Notes: generated by a model not told the origin, from the sequence alone. Positions 1 through 9,204 are shown, counted from the first letter of the stretch. The stretch is DNA of 64,000 nucleotides from Choristoneura fumiferana (GCF_025370935.1 NC_133500.1:10350496-10414495), one strand, 5' to 3'. Program-made: numbers and translations.

Positions 1-251
1 CTTTTATTTGACTTGAATTGTTCGTACATAGAAGTTTAATGTGCAAGTCAAAATTCAGCCATTTCTAGTGATTGGTTTGACGTGAATTTTAGTACGGTTA
101 TGTATTTTGAATTACAATGCAAGTAAATGTTTTAATGTTTATTTGGGCACAAACGGTATTATTTAACTTAGATCTAGCATTAACCAATAAAGATGCCACC
201 TTTAGATAATACATAAAATCCAAATCCAACAAAAAGGTGTTAGGAGTTTTG

Positions 252-528
252 CAGGTGGTAGGACCTTGTGCAAGGTCCGCCCGGATCGCTACCACCATCT
301 TGCTCGCTAATCCTGCCGTGAAGCAGCAGTGCTTCCACTGTTGTGTTTCGGCGTGGAGAGTAAGACAGCCGGTGAAATTACTGGCACTTGAGGTATCCCA
401 TCTTAGGCCTCTAGGTTGGCAACCAGATGCGTTGCCAACCTGGTGTTGCAGATGTTTATGGGCGGTGGTGATCTCTTACCATCAGGAGACCCACTTGCTC
501 GTTTGCCATCCAGTCGAATAAAAAAAAA
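252..528 (+). mobile_element. Non-LTR retrotransposon 3' end (family D)
   Basis: This is the 3' terminal part of a 5'-truncated non-LTR retrotransposon ending in an A-rich tail at 519-528. It starts at CAGGTGGTAGGACC and carries the signature ACCATCAGGAGACCC followed by a CCATCCAGTCGAATAAAA end. The same sequence recurs at 34331-34570 (+), 42140-42420 (-) and 43922-44195 (-), which shows it is a dispersed element and not unique coding sequence. Open frames through it, on both strands, are by-products. The superfamily (Jockey/CR1-like or other) cannot be fixed from the 3' end alone. Confidence 0.75.
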
Positions 529-738
529 GCACATTCAGTGAAAGACTTATTAAAAATGAAATTTCAATAAAACTTATTTACAATAATACAATCTTTATTG
601 TACAGTCGAACAAATTGAATCATGACCCAGGGTGAAACCCTTTAATAATCAAATTCACTATGATTTCCTTGACAAAAGTATGAGATGTCAACATGACATT
701 AGTAGCACAAAGGTTCCAGTAGAAACATTTACGGATTT

Positions 739-983
739 CGAAAATACAAACTGAGAAATGGATGCACAGAAAAACCAGAAAAAGAGACCAGCACTGGGAA
801 TCGAACCCAGGTCGCCAGCAATCCGTGCTGCGTGCTATAACCTCTACACCACTGCTGGACAGGAATCTAGACACGAATCCATGTCTCAGTTTGTATTTTC
901 GATATGGTTTCACGGGATACCCGTAAAAGTAACAAATTTGGAGTTGAAATAAAAATATAAAAGACTCCGAAAAACCAATCATA
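739..983 (+). mobile_element. Fold-back SINE-B copy 1 (inverted tRNA-like head plus sense tail)
   Basis: The left part (739 to about 878) is the SINE-B tRNA-like head in reverse orientation: reading the minus strand gives an A box TGGTGTAGAGG and a B box GGTTCGATTCC. The right part (about 879-983) is the sense tail, from CATGTCTCAGTTTG to the AGACTCC-type end. About 23 bp (CATGTCTCAGTTTG to TTTTCGA) is present in both parts as inverted repeats. The whole is bounded by a 12-bp direct repeat, ATTTACGGATTT at 727-738 and ATTTACTGATTT at 984-995 (one mismatch), read as the target-site duplication. It is therefore one insertion event and not a true tRNA gene. Confidence 0.8.
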
Positions 984-1082
984 ATTTACTGATTTGTATG
1001 TAATTAATATCGCTTAAACCATAGGTTAGTGTGCTGAGTAAAAAAAAGTATAATTAGTCCACCATTTAAATTAAATCAATCA

Positions 1083-1160
1083 AACCAGCCCACACCCACC
1101 CACTGCTGGGTAAAGACATCATTTTCACGCCACTTTGCCCGATCCTGTGCCAGTCTTATA
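1083..1160 (-). mobile_element. RTE-like reverse transcriptase C-terminal remnant
   Basis: The minus strand translates to a short string resembling LAQDRAKWRENDVFTQQW, the C-terminal signature of RTE-like non-LTR elements (A.DR..W...GEAFAQQW). Only the last 25 or so codons remain, followed by the 3' end. It is a dead, strongly truncated copy. The assignment rests on motif similarity with the better copies at 13689-13841 and 45222-45458. Confidence 0.55.
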
Positions 1161-1194
1161 CACAGCTTACCAGCCGATTGCCAAATTAGACTAA

Positions 1195-1287
1195 GGGGCT
1201 GTTGCCTTCTCCGTCTATTCGAACAAAACAAGCAGAGACGGCATCACATTTATCCGTCACATAAATTTAATCTGGCGAAACAGCCCT
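1195..1287. mobile_element. Deleted copy of inverted-repeat element (61-kb family)
   Basis: The sequence begins GGGGCTGTT and ends AAACAGCCC, with TCCGTCTATTCGAACAAAAC and AGACGGCATCACATTTA inside. These match the complete 141-bp element at 61040-61180. About 45 bp of the left arm is missing, so the element can no longer form the full hairpin. No coding capacity is present. Confidence 0.7.
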
Positions 1288-1552
1288 TAAGTATCGAAAA
1301 ATACTGGACAAATGTTTTTTCTCTTGTCAGTCAAAGAAAAAAGACAAAGTTAGAGCGAGTTAGAGTTAGAGCATGTTCGGTAGCGGCGATCACGATCTAG
1401 GAGTAACTGTCGATCCTAACAATTATATTTTTTAGGATTCTAACCTATTCAAGGTAGTATTGATCGAAAATACTTACTGACAATTTCTTATAGAAATGTT
1501 GTAAAAGTGAAAATATCGGATAAAAACAAAATACAGAATATTTCAGGCCCAA

Positions 1553-1793
1553 CTTCTCGAGCGCCGCAAGTACTCCTCTTTATTAAAAGATTAGCAATTT
1601 GCAGCGCTTGCTGTTGAGACTTTAGGGCCTTGGTCAGCCGACATGAAATCTTTCATAAAGGCCTTTCCTTCCCGGTTGGTCGACACCTCTGGGGACCCAA
1701 GAGCTGGCACGTATATATCCCAGCGGATCGCACTTGCGGTCCAAAGGGGTAATGCGGCCAGCATCATGGGAACCCTGCCACAGGGATCTCCCT
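1553..1793 (+). pseudogene. Retrotransposon reverse-transcriptase ORF, C-terminal remnant
   Basis: One frame reads through AVETLGPWS, then SRLVDTSGDPRAGTYISQR and IALAVQRGNAASIMGTLP, and stops at TAA 1791-1793. I recognise this pattern (..VETLGPW.., ..R(L)..TGD.R....QR.S.A.QRGNAAS..GT) as the extreme C terminus of retrotransposon polyproteins common in invertebrate genomes. An in-frame TAG at 1592-1594 just before AVETLGPW shows that the copy is dead. The family is not named because only the C-terminal tail survives. The sequence after the stop is AT-rich and probably the element's 3' UTR. Confidence 0.65.
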
Positions 1794-2442
1794 AAGATAA
1801 AGATCTCTTTTAGACGGGGTGTTCTTTTTATAATTTTTATTTTAGCTACCGCGTGTCTAGATATTTAGTTAAGGTTTCTTAGATGAGTTCTCTTTGTCTT
1901 CTTTTTAACTGTTAATTTAGTGTTTTATGTTATTTTATGTAAGGTGCCAAAAACACTTGCCGCGTTGAACCGTTCAACCGCGATGGACAACCTTTGCACT
2001 AGAAATGACACAGAGCGAGAGTCAAAGGGTTACATAGACTAAATTAAAACAACTTCAACCATAGTAAAAAGAAGTCTTCCATAGACAGACAGCCAAAATA
2101 TCACAGCTAATCTTTTTACTACCTTCTCTAGAAGCTGAAAAAACCCGCATCCGCTCCAATGCGATAAAAATGTTTGTACAGAATTACTGGGAATTATTGC
2201 GGATTTTATCAAATGTTAGTATAATACATACACATTTAGATAAAATAAAGGTGTTAGGATCTATTTCTACTCTTAAACGGCAAACGCAAGTGGGTTTGAT
2301 GGTTGTTAGATTTTTGATTATACTAGAGTCTCACGCGAAACGTTACAATTTCACCTTTGCAAACGCACAAACGGCGCAATGGATTTTGATGGGGGTTTTT
2401 ACCATCAGTTAGTTTTTTTTACAAAGGTTTGATTTGATACTA
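1794..2442. other. No gene seen; AT-rich, possibly 3' UTR then unique DNA
   Basis: The first part may be the 3' UTR of the preceding retroelement remnant. After about 1950 I see no repeat family I recognise and no frame with coding character. The open frame at 2170-2412 has no recognisable motif. Confidence 0.4.
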
Positions 2443-2703
2443 GAATTTACCCGCGGCTTCGCACGCGTAAACCATTAGTGTGAGATTTCCAATAAATTAG
2501 TTACATAGTGGATTTCATCAATGTTGCACAAAAAACATATGTACGCACGATTTCATGTCTCTAATTCTAACCTATGTAATGTATGTATGTATGTATGTAA
2601 ACTCTTTACTGTACAAAAGAAAAGAAACAAAACACAATTGACAATTCTAATTTTAGAGTTTTAACTTCGATCCCGTGAGAATATCGAGATAAAAAGCAGC
2701 AAA
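2443..2703 (+). mobile_element. Family G repeat, interrupted
   Basis: It opens with TACCCGCGGCTTCGCACGCG, the usual beginning of family G (compare 63249-63615), and resumes after an insertion with ATCCCGTGAGAATATCGAGAT, shared with the copy at 63 kb (CCCGTGGAGATATCGAGAT). A non-LTR tail sits inside it at about 2583-2640. It lacks the usual 3' terminus TTTATAATATTAGTA because SINE-A sequence follows directly. Confidence 0.6.
2583..2640 (-). mobile_element. Non-LTR 3' tail with TACA repeats, nested in G
   Basis: On the minus strand this reads TTTCTTTTCTTTTGTACAG then AAGAGTTTACATACATACAT, a polyadenylation-like end plus a simple-repeat tail. The same end recurs at 20505-20650, 25440-25507 and 45940-46015. 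Only the last 60 bp of the parent element is present. Confidence 0.6.
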
Positions 2704-2711
2704 TGCCTACG

Positions 2712-2785
2712 TCCTCTCATTGTGAGAGGAGACCTGTGCCCAGCAGTGGGACTTATATAGGCTGGGATGATGATGACGATGAAAT
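2712..2785 (+). mobile_element. SINE-A 3' fragment
   Basis: GAGAGGAGACCTGTGCCCAG, then CAGTGGGACTTATATAGG and CTGGGATGATGATGACGATG form the 3' end of the SINE-A family, including the GAT-repeat tail. The tRNA-like head is missing. Confidence 0.8.
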
Positions 2786-2902
2786 ACCTACGTCATTTGC
2801 CGATGGCGTAACTGTGTGTAAGGGTTAGGTAGTAGATTATAAAAGGAAGCGTATCAATTTAAATAAAAATCATGCTTTTCAGCTACTAAAAAAATCACCG
2901 TA

Positions 2903-3077
2903 ATCTTTACGGTGAAGGAAAACACTGTGGGGAATCCTGCTGCACACTGCGAAGAAATTAAATATTTGTGTGAGAAATTCCCAATCCGCGTTTGGCCCAC
3001 GTGGGAACTACAGCCCAAGCCCTCGTGTTCTGAGAGGAGACCTGTGCAGTGGGACGTATATAGGTCGAAATGATGAT
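2903..3077 (+). mobile_element. SINE-A, 5'-truncated and diverged
   Basis: It runs from ACGGTGAAGGAAAACACTG through CCCACGTGGGAACTACAGCC to GGGACGTATATAGG with a short GATGATG end. Compared with full copies (61208-61530) it lacks the tRNA-like head and has a small deletion at CTGTGCAGTGGGACG, so it is an old copy. Confidence 0.8.
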
Positions 3078-3682
3078 GTTCCGGTTATCCTTGTGTTTCA
3101 GAAATACACCCCTTAGCTGCCATGGTCAACAGAAAGATGGCGAGTTAAATAAAATGGTGGTATCGAAAAATCCGTTCAAATAAACGTCAAAACATAGAGC
3201 ATATTTCTTAATAATCGCCTCTTAGTTGCTATTTATGTCAATGGCTTAGGCCTCAAATTTACGACCGGCAAAATGCAGCTGCCTGCCGACGCAGCGAGTT
3301 ACTTTTCCGTCCATCACGTGTTCTGGCAGGTGCCCAATGTTTTAAGCGTCTGTCGGGCACGCAATGGACAGAGAATAGCTCGCCGCGCCTTCGTATGTTG
3401 CTGTCAGGTTACTATTAAGTTGTAAATGCTTTAAGTATTCGTTAGGTAAGTCGGCAATTGCCAAGTGCTTCAAGTGTCTACTTGCTAGTAACAAGTTAAG
3501 AATGCGGTGACGAGAAGTTGCTTGAATAATAAAAAAAGATTGGAAGAGGTTAAGATTACTCGTATATAAATGCCAGCGTAATACGTTAGAACTATTGACA
3601 AATTGCTACAAGAGAATCTATCTATGTTCATCATCTATCTATCTATGTTCAGAAAAAGGTTTATACTTTCTTAAAAGTCCGG
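3078..3682. other. No gene seen
   Basis: Relatively GC-rich at 3260-3400 but without a supported frame or a repeat I recognise. A short direct repeat of ATCTATCTATGTTCA occurs near 3617-3650. Confidence 0.4.
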
Positions 3683-3791
3683 CAACGGACCAATGACTCT
3701 CCTTGAGTAGCTGTTACTCATGGGCAGCGGTGATCATTTTCCATCAGATGACCCGCTTGCTCGTTTTCCTCTCTCTCATAATAAAAAAAAT
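3683..3791 (+). mobile_element. Diverged non-LTR 3' end related to family D
   Basis: CATGGGCAGCGGTGATCATT, TTCCATCAGATGACCCGCTT and GCTCGTTTTCC followed by an A-rich tail match the 3' signature GGTGATC..CATCAGGTGACCC..GCTCGTTTGCC. Similar ends are at 42890-43015 (+) and 48818-48930 (-). No coding sequence is included. Confidence 0.65.
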
Positions 3792-3795
3792 ATCT

Positions 3796-3961
3796 TCGTC
3801 ATATCAGTCGTAAGACTTCTGCTTTTGGACATAGGCCAACAGGTTGCTTCAACTGGAAGCGGCCTCAATCCACGTGAACCCGCGGCTTTAACCAGCTCAT
3901 CTCCATCTCGTTGGTGGACGTCCTACGCTGCACTTGCCGATCCGCGGTCTCCATTTGAGAA
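3796..3961 (-). mobile_element. RTE-like remnant (outer element of a nest)
   Basis: The minus strand matches the C-terminal and 3' part of the RTE family seen at 47105-47310: the plus strand shows GGAAGCGGCCTCAATCCACG, GGTGGACGTCCTACGCTGC and CGCGGTCTCCATTTGAGAA. It is broken at 3961 by the insertion described next. Frames are disrupted. Confidence 0.7.
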
Positions 3962-4232
3962 ATTTACTTGCTTAGCAGGGCACAGTGACGCAAAGTGTGT
4001 CTTGGCTTCCAACACCAGATTACGCCACGCTTTAACGATCTTGAGCCGGCTCTTGCCAGCTTTCGACCCCGAGATCCAAATGGTCTTTCAGGACCTCATC
4101 CCTCCAGTGGCACCAGGGACGACCAACCGGTCTATTCACTCGGTCGTCCCAAATACGCTCTCTTCACGGCTTGATCCTCTCCCAGCCTTTCCAGGTGCCT
4201 GAGCCACTGGAATTTGGACGCTTTGGTCTGAA
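3962..4232 (-). mobile_element. 5'-truncated non-LTR fragment inserted in an RTE remnant
   Basis: The minus strand contains GEDQAVKRAYLGRPS and, after a frameshift, a (V)GRPWCHWRDEV-like string and KTHFASL, a retrotransposon C-terminal tail also found at 58670-58938 (+). The fragment is flanked by an exact 12-bp direct repeat TCCATTTGAGAA at 3950-3961 and 4233-4244, which I read as the target duplication. Its 3' end lies at the left. The open frames at 3720-4202, 4132-4338 and 4136-4354 are cross-frames of this nest. Confidence 0.7.
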
Positions 4233-4264
4233 TCCATTTGAGAATTTTCCAAAAAAGTCCGTTT

Positions 4265-4324
4265 GTGGGCCCTTTCGCCAACAAAGGACATCCTACAGCT
4301 GCCACGATGATGATGATGATGATG
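4265..4324 (+). mobile_element. RTE-like 3' tail with GAT repeat
   Basis: GGGCCCTTTCGCCAACAAAGG, ACATCCTACAGCTGCC and the (GAT)n run at 4305-4324 correspond to the 3' end GGCCTATGTCCAACAGTGGACG..CCTACGGCTG(ATG)n of RTE copies, here in the plus orientation. It therefore points the opposite way to the RTE remnant at 3796-3961. Confidence 0.5.
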
Positions 4325-4344
4325 GGAACTTGGACCAAAGTGTA

Positions 4345-4708
4345 ATGTTATCAATAAACATAAGCGTGTCGGTATTTAAAGTCTCAAGGGCCCTTCTCGG
4401 CGAAGCACTTTCAATAGAAGGGCCAAACGCGGTGACCCCAGCTAACGGTATCTTTTACTTAAATATTTTAGTTACAAGTAGCTCATTTGAGAATATATTT
4501 TGGAGATAATACCGTTGACCGTTGGTACTAGTTTGACATGTATACATATTACTATGTATTTTATAAAATTAACTTATTTCCGAGCGTGCCTTAACGGCTT
4601 GCTAGATCGAACAATATGGTTAGCCCTATGAATTTGGTATAGGAGGGATCGGGTCCTTTTTTTTAAATTTGGTGTTTGGGATCGAGTGTCTTATGTAGCA
4701 GACATACA
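4345..4708. other. No gene seen
   Basis: AT-rich sequence with no recognised repeat, RNA gene or coding frame. Confidence 0.4.
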
Positions 4709-4805
4709 ATAACGATACAAATATTCTTTATTGAGCACCACAAATCATTACAATAAGTTAACATGCAAAGATAAAGTACAGGGTAGACAGTAGCCATCTA
4801 TGTAG
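4709..4805 (-). mobile_element. Probable non-LTR 3' tail
   Basis: GATACAAATATTCTTTATTG at the left end, read on the minus strand, is a CAATAAAGAATATTTGTATC end typical of lepidopteran LINE tails. The body beyond it is not shared with another copy in this window, so the boundary on the right is uncertain. Confidence 0.4.
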
Positions 4806-5060
4806 TTTTAAACGGGCAAAATTTTTAATAATTGTGTTTATTTTGGTTTCAGGTAAATACAATGGAGTGCAAAAAAAGGTTACCATCGCATCGCCAGTAG
4901 AAGAATAAGTAAAGCACAATCCTTAATAGTATTTCTTTTTCAATTAAAAACTCAATGAACAATGGACGGAAAACTGTAAATTCCACATTAAAATGCATGC
5001 TCTAAATAACATCACCTGCTGTAATCTATTCTTTTATTTTTTCTATTATAAAGGTTGCAA

Positions 5061-5200
5061 AAAAGTGGTAGTCTAGTGGTTTGACCTATGGCCTTCAAGC
5101 AGAGGATCGTGGGTTCAAATCCGGGCTCGCTCTCTTGAGTTTTGGAATTTATATGCCAAATTACATTTGATATTTACCACGAGCTTACCACGAGATTCAA
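5061..5200 (+). mobile_element. SINE-A head (diverged, 3'-truncated)
   Basis: GTGGTAGTCTAGTGGTTTGACC carries a degenerate A box (TAGTCTAGTGG) and GGGTTCAAATCC a B box. It continues into AAATTACATTTGATATTTACC and CACGAGCTTACC as in full SINE-A copies, then loses similarity. It is a tRNA-derived head and not a functional tRNA gene. Confidence 0.75.
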
Positions 5201-5239
5201 ATCACCAATATCAAATGAAAATGACCATTATATATAATT

Positions 5240-6128
5240 GGCTGGATCAACTATTTCTTGTTGTTATTCTGTACCGTCAGCGAGGGGACAAAAGTAGTAC
5301 AGTTTAATAGAAGAAATGTGTCACATTAAATATACTAACATGCTTATTAGATCACCAATTATAGAACGGGCTTAAAACTACCACAAAAATGCATGTTTGG
5401 CAAATTTTAATTCTATAAAGTTACGGTTTAATAAAGAGAGACTCAGCACAAACAGAGACCGTAACTATAGCAACGAGTGACAAGAAACAGTCGATCAACC
5501 CATTTCGTACATTATTATTTTTAAACTTTATTTATTTTGACACTACGCCGTCTATTGCTAAACTTGAGAATTTCTTCCATGAATATTTTCTGTATTGCCT
5601 AGGTATATGAGGTTTAATAAGTCATTGTGTAATATAATAGGGTCATTTCCCAGCGTAATTGCTTCGTCAAACCCTTATGAAAACAACTGACAGCTTGATC
5701 GAGTACTCTTTGAAGCATATTTCCACCACATCCATCCTTAAACCCATGAAAATAGCATTCAAAATCTTTTAGTCAAACCATGAAACTAATTTAATAATTG
5801 CTTTTGCTGTTCATCAAGCCCATAGCAATCTTTAAAAGCAAGAAGTTAAAGCTCACATCAGGCTGGCATTTAATTTTGTAATTGATTGAATTGCAAGATA
5901 TATTGGTAATGGGCACGTGCAGTATGTGGGTGCAATTCGGCTTTTGCAAACAAATTGACAGAAACAAACATTTTGGTGATATATCAATATTGTTTTCTGC
6001 GGGTATGTTGGGTGCTTGTGGAAATGGGGTGAGTCGGTAGAAGGGAGGAATAGAATGGTCACGGAAAGGCAATTGTCGCTTGAAAGGGCTAGAAACGAAT
6101 AAATATTAGTTGCTACTCTTAATTCAAA
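5240..6128. other. No gene seen
   Basis: AT-rich DNA. Two antisense open frames at 5791-6072 and 5853-6062 overlap in different frames and have no recognised motif. I see no repeat family here. Confidence 0.4.
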
Positions 6129-6508
6129 TCATCATCATCATCATCATCATCAGCTGAAAGACGTCCACTGTTGAATAAAGGTCTCCCCCTTAGAACGCCA
6201 CAATGAGCGACAACTCGCCACTTGCATCCACCGGTTTCCCGCAACTCTCACGATACCGCCAGTACACCTGGTGGAACGCATGCAAACGCTTCGTCTTCCG
6301 GTTCGTGGTCGCCACTCGAGGACTTTTCTTCCCAACGGTTATCTGTTCTTCGAGCGATGTGGCCCGCCCTTCAACTTCAACTTGCATATTTTTCCAGCTA
6401 TGTCGGTGACTCTTAGTTTTTCGACGAATTTCCGTATTCTGGATTCTATCGCGCAAAGAAACTCCAAGCATAGCTCTCTCCATAGCTCGTTGCGTGACTC
6501 TGAGCCTC
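6129..6508 (-). mobile_element. RTE-like reverse transcriptase C-terminal remnant
   Basis: The minus strand reads AMLGVSLRDRIQNTEIRR, then (after frame changes) GRKVLEWRPRTGRRS, RVAGNRWMQVASC and GETFIQQWTSFS stop, in the order expected for the last 120 residues of an RTE-family reverse transcriptase. The 3' tail is the ATC/GAT repeat at 6129-6151. At least two frameshifts split the frame, so it is dead. It continues at 6782-6905 beyond a nested insertion. Confidence 0.85.
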
Positions 6509-6781
6509 TACAAGTATAATACATACCCATTTAGGTTAACAAATCGTTATAGTGCTATAATAATTTGACTTTGTGCAATTTAAATAACAGAAATATAAAT
6601 TTGCAAGTCTAGTATTTTTAAGTAGTTTTTAGGCAGGATATCTAACTTTTAGTTGTGTAATAGAATTAGATTTTAATTTCATACATAACAGTTGTAGCTA
6701 TACCCTACCAGGGTGCATAATTTCTGTAAGTTCTAGTACCTATAATGTTTTATGTTTTTGCCAAATAAATGAATACTGAAT
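6509..6781 (+). mobile_element. Unclassified insertion inside the RTE remnant (LINE 3' UTR-like)
   Basis: This AT-rich block separates two pieces of the same RTE remnant that are adjacent in related copies (AGCCTCTACAAG on the left, GTGACCACGTCTCAG on the right). It ends in CCAAATAAATGAATACTGAA, resembling a LINE 3' end with polyadenylation signals. No clear target duplication is visible. It has no coding content. Confidence 0.5.
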
Positions 6782-6905
6782 AGTGACCACGTCTCAGCAC
6801 CATAGGTCATCACTGGCAACACACACTGGTCGAAGACTCTTGTCTTTAGACACTTCAATACAAAGAATATATTTTTGCCTGCCACGTTGCTATACCGATC
6901 ATAGT
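6782..6905 (-). mobile_element. RTE-like remnant, upstream part
   Basis: The minus strand encodes LKTRVFDQCVLPVMTYGAET, the motif that precedes the AMLGVSLRDR segment in RTE reverse transcriptases. It is the continuation of the remnant at 6129-6508 across the insertion at 6509-6781. Confidence 0.8.
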
Positions 6906-7205
6906 ACGGTGTAATGTTAGAGACCTTAAGAAGAGAACACATGTATTATGCGAATGTTTTCTTAGTATCATTTTATTGTCATTGTTTCTATTTAAACAAC
7001 TTTGTTTGCGGTTAAGAATGCAGTGCGCAGTTCTATTCATTAAAGACAAGTGACTCAATCTTGATGTAAGTAGTTTTCCTGTAGCCTTGGAAAAAATAAA
7101 GAATAAAGATATAGAATAGAATCAATATCATGGGACGATTTAGACCCATAATCAGAATTTGGCATGTAGTTATATGTATTGAAAATCATTGACATACATA
7201 CATAA

Positions 7206-7470
7206 TATCACGCCTCTTTCCCAACGGGGTAGGCAGAGACTACATCCTTTCGCTTGCTACGATTCTGGCATACAACTCTCGCTTCCTCTACATTCATCAA
7301 TCTTTTCATGCATGCACGTCGGTTTAGAGTACTCCTGACCCGACCTTTCTTCAGAACGTCCCCGATTTGATCGTGGTACGTTCGTCTAGGCCTTCCTCTC
7401 CCAACGTTCCCATTCACGCTCGTCTTATAGATCTGCTTAGTCAATCTGTTTTCATTCATTCTCTCAACAT
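7206..7470 (-). pseudogene. Retroelement ORF C-terminal fragment
   Basis: An 83-codon minus-strand frame (7208-7459) contains GRGRPRRTYHDQIGDVLKKG, then RSTLNRRACMKRLMNVEEAR and VVSAYPVGKEA stop. The GRPR.TY.DQIG..L..G and NRRACM.R.M.V.EAR motifs are the C-terminal tail of a non-LTR reverse transcriptase family abundant in moths. Only this terminal piece is present and there is no flanking host gene, so it is a 5'-truncated copy. Confidence 0.7.
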
Positions 7471-7707
7471 GCCCATTTATTTAATGGGATGTTATTTATC
7501 TACTATGCTTGAAATTTAGGTACCTTTCCTTTTTACGTTTCTTGATGTTTAGTTCCTGGATAATTGAGAAGTTGGTTTTAAATTGCGTCCATGAAATGCT
7601 AAGCATTTTTTACTCTAACACATTTCCATTGCATCTATTTTCTTTTTACCCGCCTGCCCGAGGGAGGGCTATGTTTTTTCTCGCTTTATCTCAGTGTCCC
7701 CGTCTCT

Positions 7708-7838
7708 GCAGGGCTAAAGAAACTCGAAAATCGAAGTTCGTGTCGTGCGGTCCCTCTGACACTTATACTATTTAATACGAGAGCGAGAGGGACGGTAGGA
7801 TACGAACTTCGAGTTTCGAGTTTCGTAGTAGCCCTGCT
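7708..7838. mobile_element. Palindromic element E, copy 1
   Basis: The two halves are complementary: AAACTCGAAAATCGAAGTTC and GGTCCCTCTGACAC on the left, GCGAGAGGGACGG and GAACTTCGAGTTTCG on the right, enclosed by GCAGGGCT and AGCCCTGC. The centre is TTATACTATTTAATACGAG. Eight further copies or parts occur in the window. It is a non-coding fold-back (MITE-like) repeat; no superfamily can be given. Confidence 0.8.
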
Positions 7839-7844
7839 GCGTAA

Positions 7845-8062
7845 AGAAATAACTCGCTGGTATTATAAATGGGAACGTTATGTAAGTCTTTGTTACCTTA
7901 TCACGTCTAAACCGCTGAACTTTAGATGAAATTCGGTATACAGATAGTTTAAGTCCCGGGAAAGGACATAAAATATTTTTTATCCCGGGAAATTGCATAG
8001 TTTCCGCGGGATAGCGATAAACGTATTCTACGCGGTCGGAGTCGCGGGCATCTGCTAGTGAA
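7845..8062 (-). mobile_element. Family G repeat
   Basis: Reading the minus strand: ACTAGCAGATGCCCGCGACT at the start, ATCCCGCGGAAACTATGCAA, then CCGAATTTCATCTAAAG and a TATTATAA terminus. It matches the copies at 25640-25855 and 31478-31650. It has no coding capacity; minus-strand frames over it are incidental. Confidence 0.75.
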
Positions 8063-8224
8063 ATAGGGGAAACACATGTGTATACAACACCCACAACAAG
8101 TCACACAACGTGTGCAACGATTGTCAAAAACACTGCAACTAGAAAAATCCATTTCAAGCGTTGCTCCAAGTAAAAACCTACTTTACAGTGGTAGATTGGG
8201 GAAGAATGTTTTCACCCAGTTTGA

Positions 8225-8238
8225 GGGGGGGGGGGGGG
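8225..8238 (+). repeat. Homopolymer G(14)
   Basis: A run of 14 G residues, rare in AT-rich DNA. It may be a length-variable or assembly-uncertain site. Confidence 0.9.
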
Positions 8239-8287
8239 TCTTGCAGTGGTTTGATCTTGATGTTAATGTAGTAGACTATAGTTAGGT

Positions 8288-8568
8288 GTATAAAGCCGTG
8301 GTGGCCTAGTGGTTTGATCTATCGCCTCTCAAGCAGGGGGTCGTGGGTTCAAACCCCGGCTCGCACCACTGTGTTTTTCGAAATTCATGTGCGGAATTGC
8401 ATTTGTAATTTACCACGAGCTTTGCGGTGAAGGAAAAACATCGTGAGGAAACCTGCACAAACCTGCGAAGCAATTCAATGGTGCGTGTGAAGTTCCCAAT
8501 CCGCACTGAGCACTCTTGTTCTGAGAGGAGGCGTGTGCCCAGCAGTGGGACGTATATAGGCTGGGATG
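8288..8568 (+). mobile_element. SINE-A, full length with target duplication
   Basis: The head carries an A box TGGCCTAGTGG and a B box GGTTCAAACCC. The body follows the family order to GGGACGTATATAGGCTGGG and a short GAT tail. It is flanked by ATAGTTAGGT at 8278-8287 and 8569-8578, an exact 10-bp direct repeat read as the target-site duplication. It is internally deleted around CCGCACTGAGCACTC compared with the 61-kb copy. Mobility would depend on a partner LINE not intact here. Confidence 0.85.
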
Positions 8569-8845
8569 ATAGTTAGGTATTATATGACAAATTAGTCACG
8601 TAGCGTGCATTTCCGCGGAACCCAGTGGTTAGAATTAACAATAATTACTAACTTACGTGACTGGCATCGTTGAAACGTTGTTAAGTGTCACATTATCGTG
8701 GAGGATAACAGATATATAGGTGAAAAACTTTACTAAAATACATCCCTGTATTTCTTTTATTATTATTTTTTGTATTTTTTTTTCTTTAATTGTATAATAT
8801 AGTTTTGAAGTATTTTATTTGTAATTATATTTTTATGAAAAAATG

Positions 8846-8998
8846 ACTTTCTGCCAAGTTTCTTGCGGCGCATTCTTCTTGGCAATGATGGTCTTTCCGA
8901 AAGCGCTGGTATTTTAAAAAAATGACGTGTAAAAGTGCCCATTGCGGCCTATTTACTGAATAAATCATTTGAATGTTTTGAATTTTGAATTTGAAAAT
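8846..8998 (+). mobile_element. Non-LTR 3' UTR (family J)
   Basis: CTGCCAAGTTTCTTGCGGCG, GCATTCTTCTTGGCAATGATG and AGTGCCCATTGCGGCCTATT precede CTGAATAAATCATTTGAATG and a TTTGAA-repeat tail. The same end is at 40515-40660 (+), 50274-50515 (-), 41017-41140 (+, old) and 63093-63225 (-, old). Each is 5' truncated, consistent with target-primed reverse transcription. Confidence 0.8.
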
Positions 8999-9093
8999 AC
9001 TTGTAGATAAGTCGATGTTACTATTGTATACCTATATACAACAACAACGTTACAAATGTTCCATATTTGAAAAATGTAGTCCCATATCGAAAC

Positions 9094-9196
9094 AATATAC
9101 TAATATGTAAATGCGAAAGTTTGTGTGTGTGTGCGTTTGTGTATGTTTGTTACTCCTTCGCGCAAAAACGGGTGAACGGATTTAGATGAAATTGAT
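9094..9196 (-). mobile_element. Family G fragment
   Basis: The minus strand gives AATTTCATCTAAATCCGTTC and a CACACAAACTTTCGCATTT end. It is joined directly to a SINE-A fragment at 9205. Confidence 0.65.
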
Positions 9197-9204
9197 AATG
9201 TAGA

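Noticed and set aside
3720..4202. 160-codon plus-strand frame
   Set aside because: It crosses a D-like tail, an antisense RTE remnant and an inserted LINE fragment; the real coding remnants are on the minus strand.
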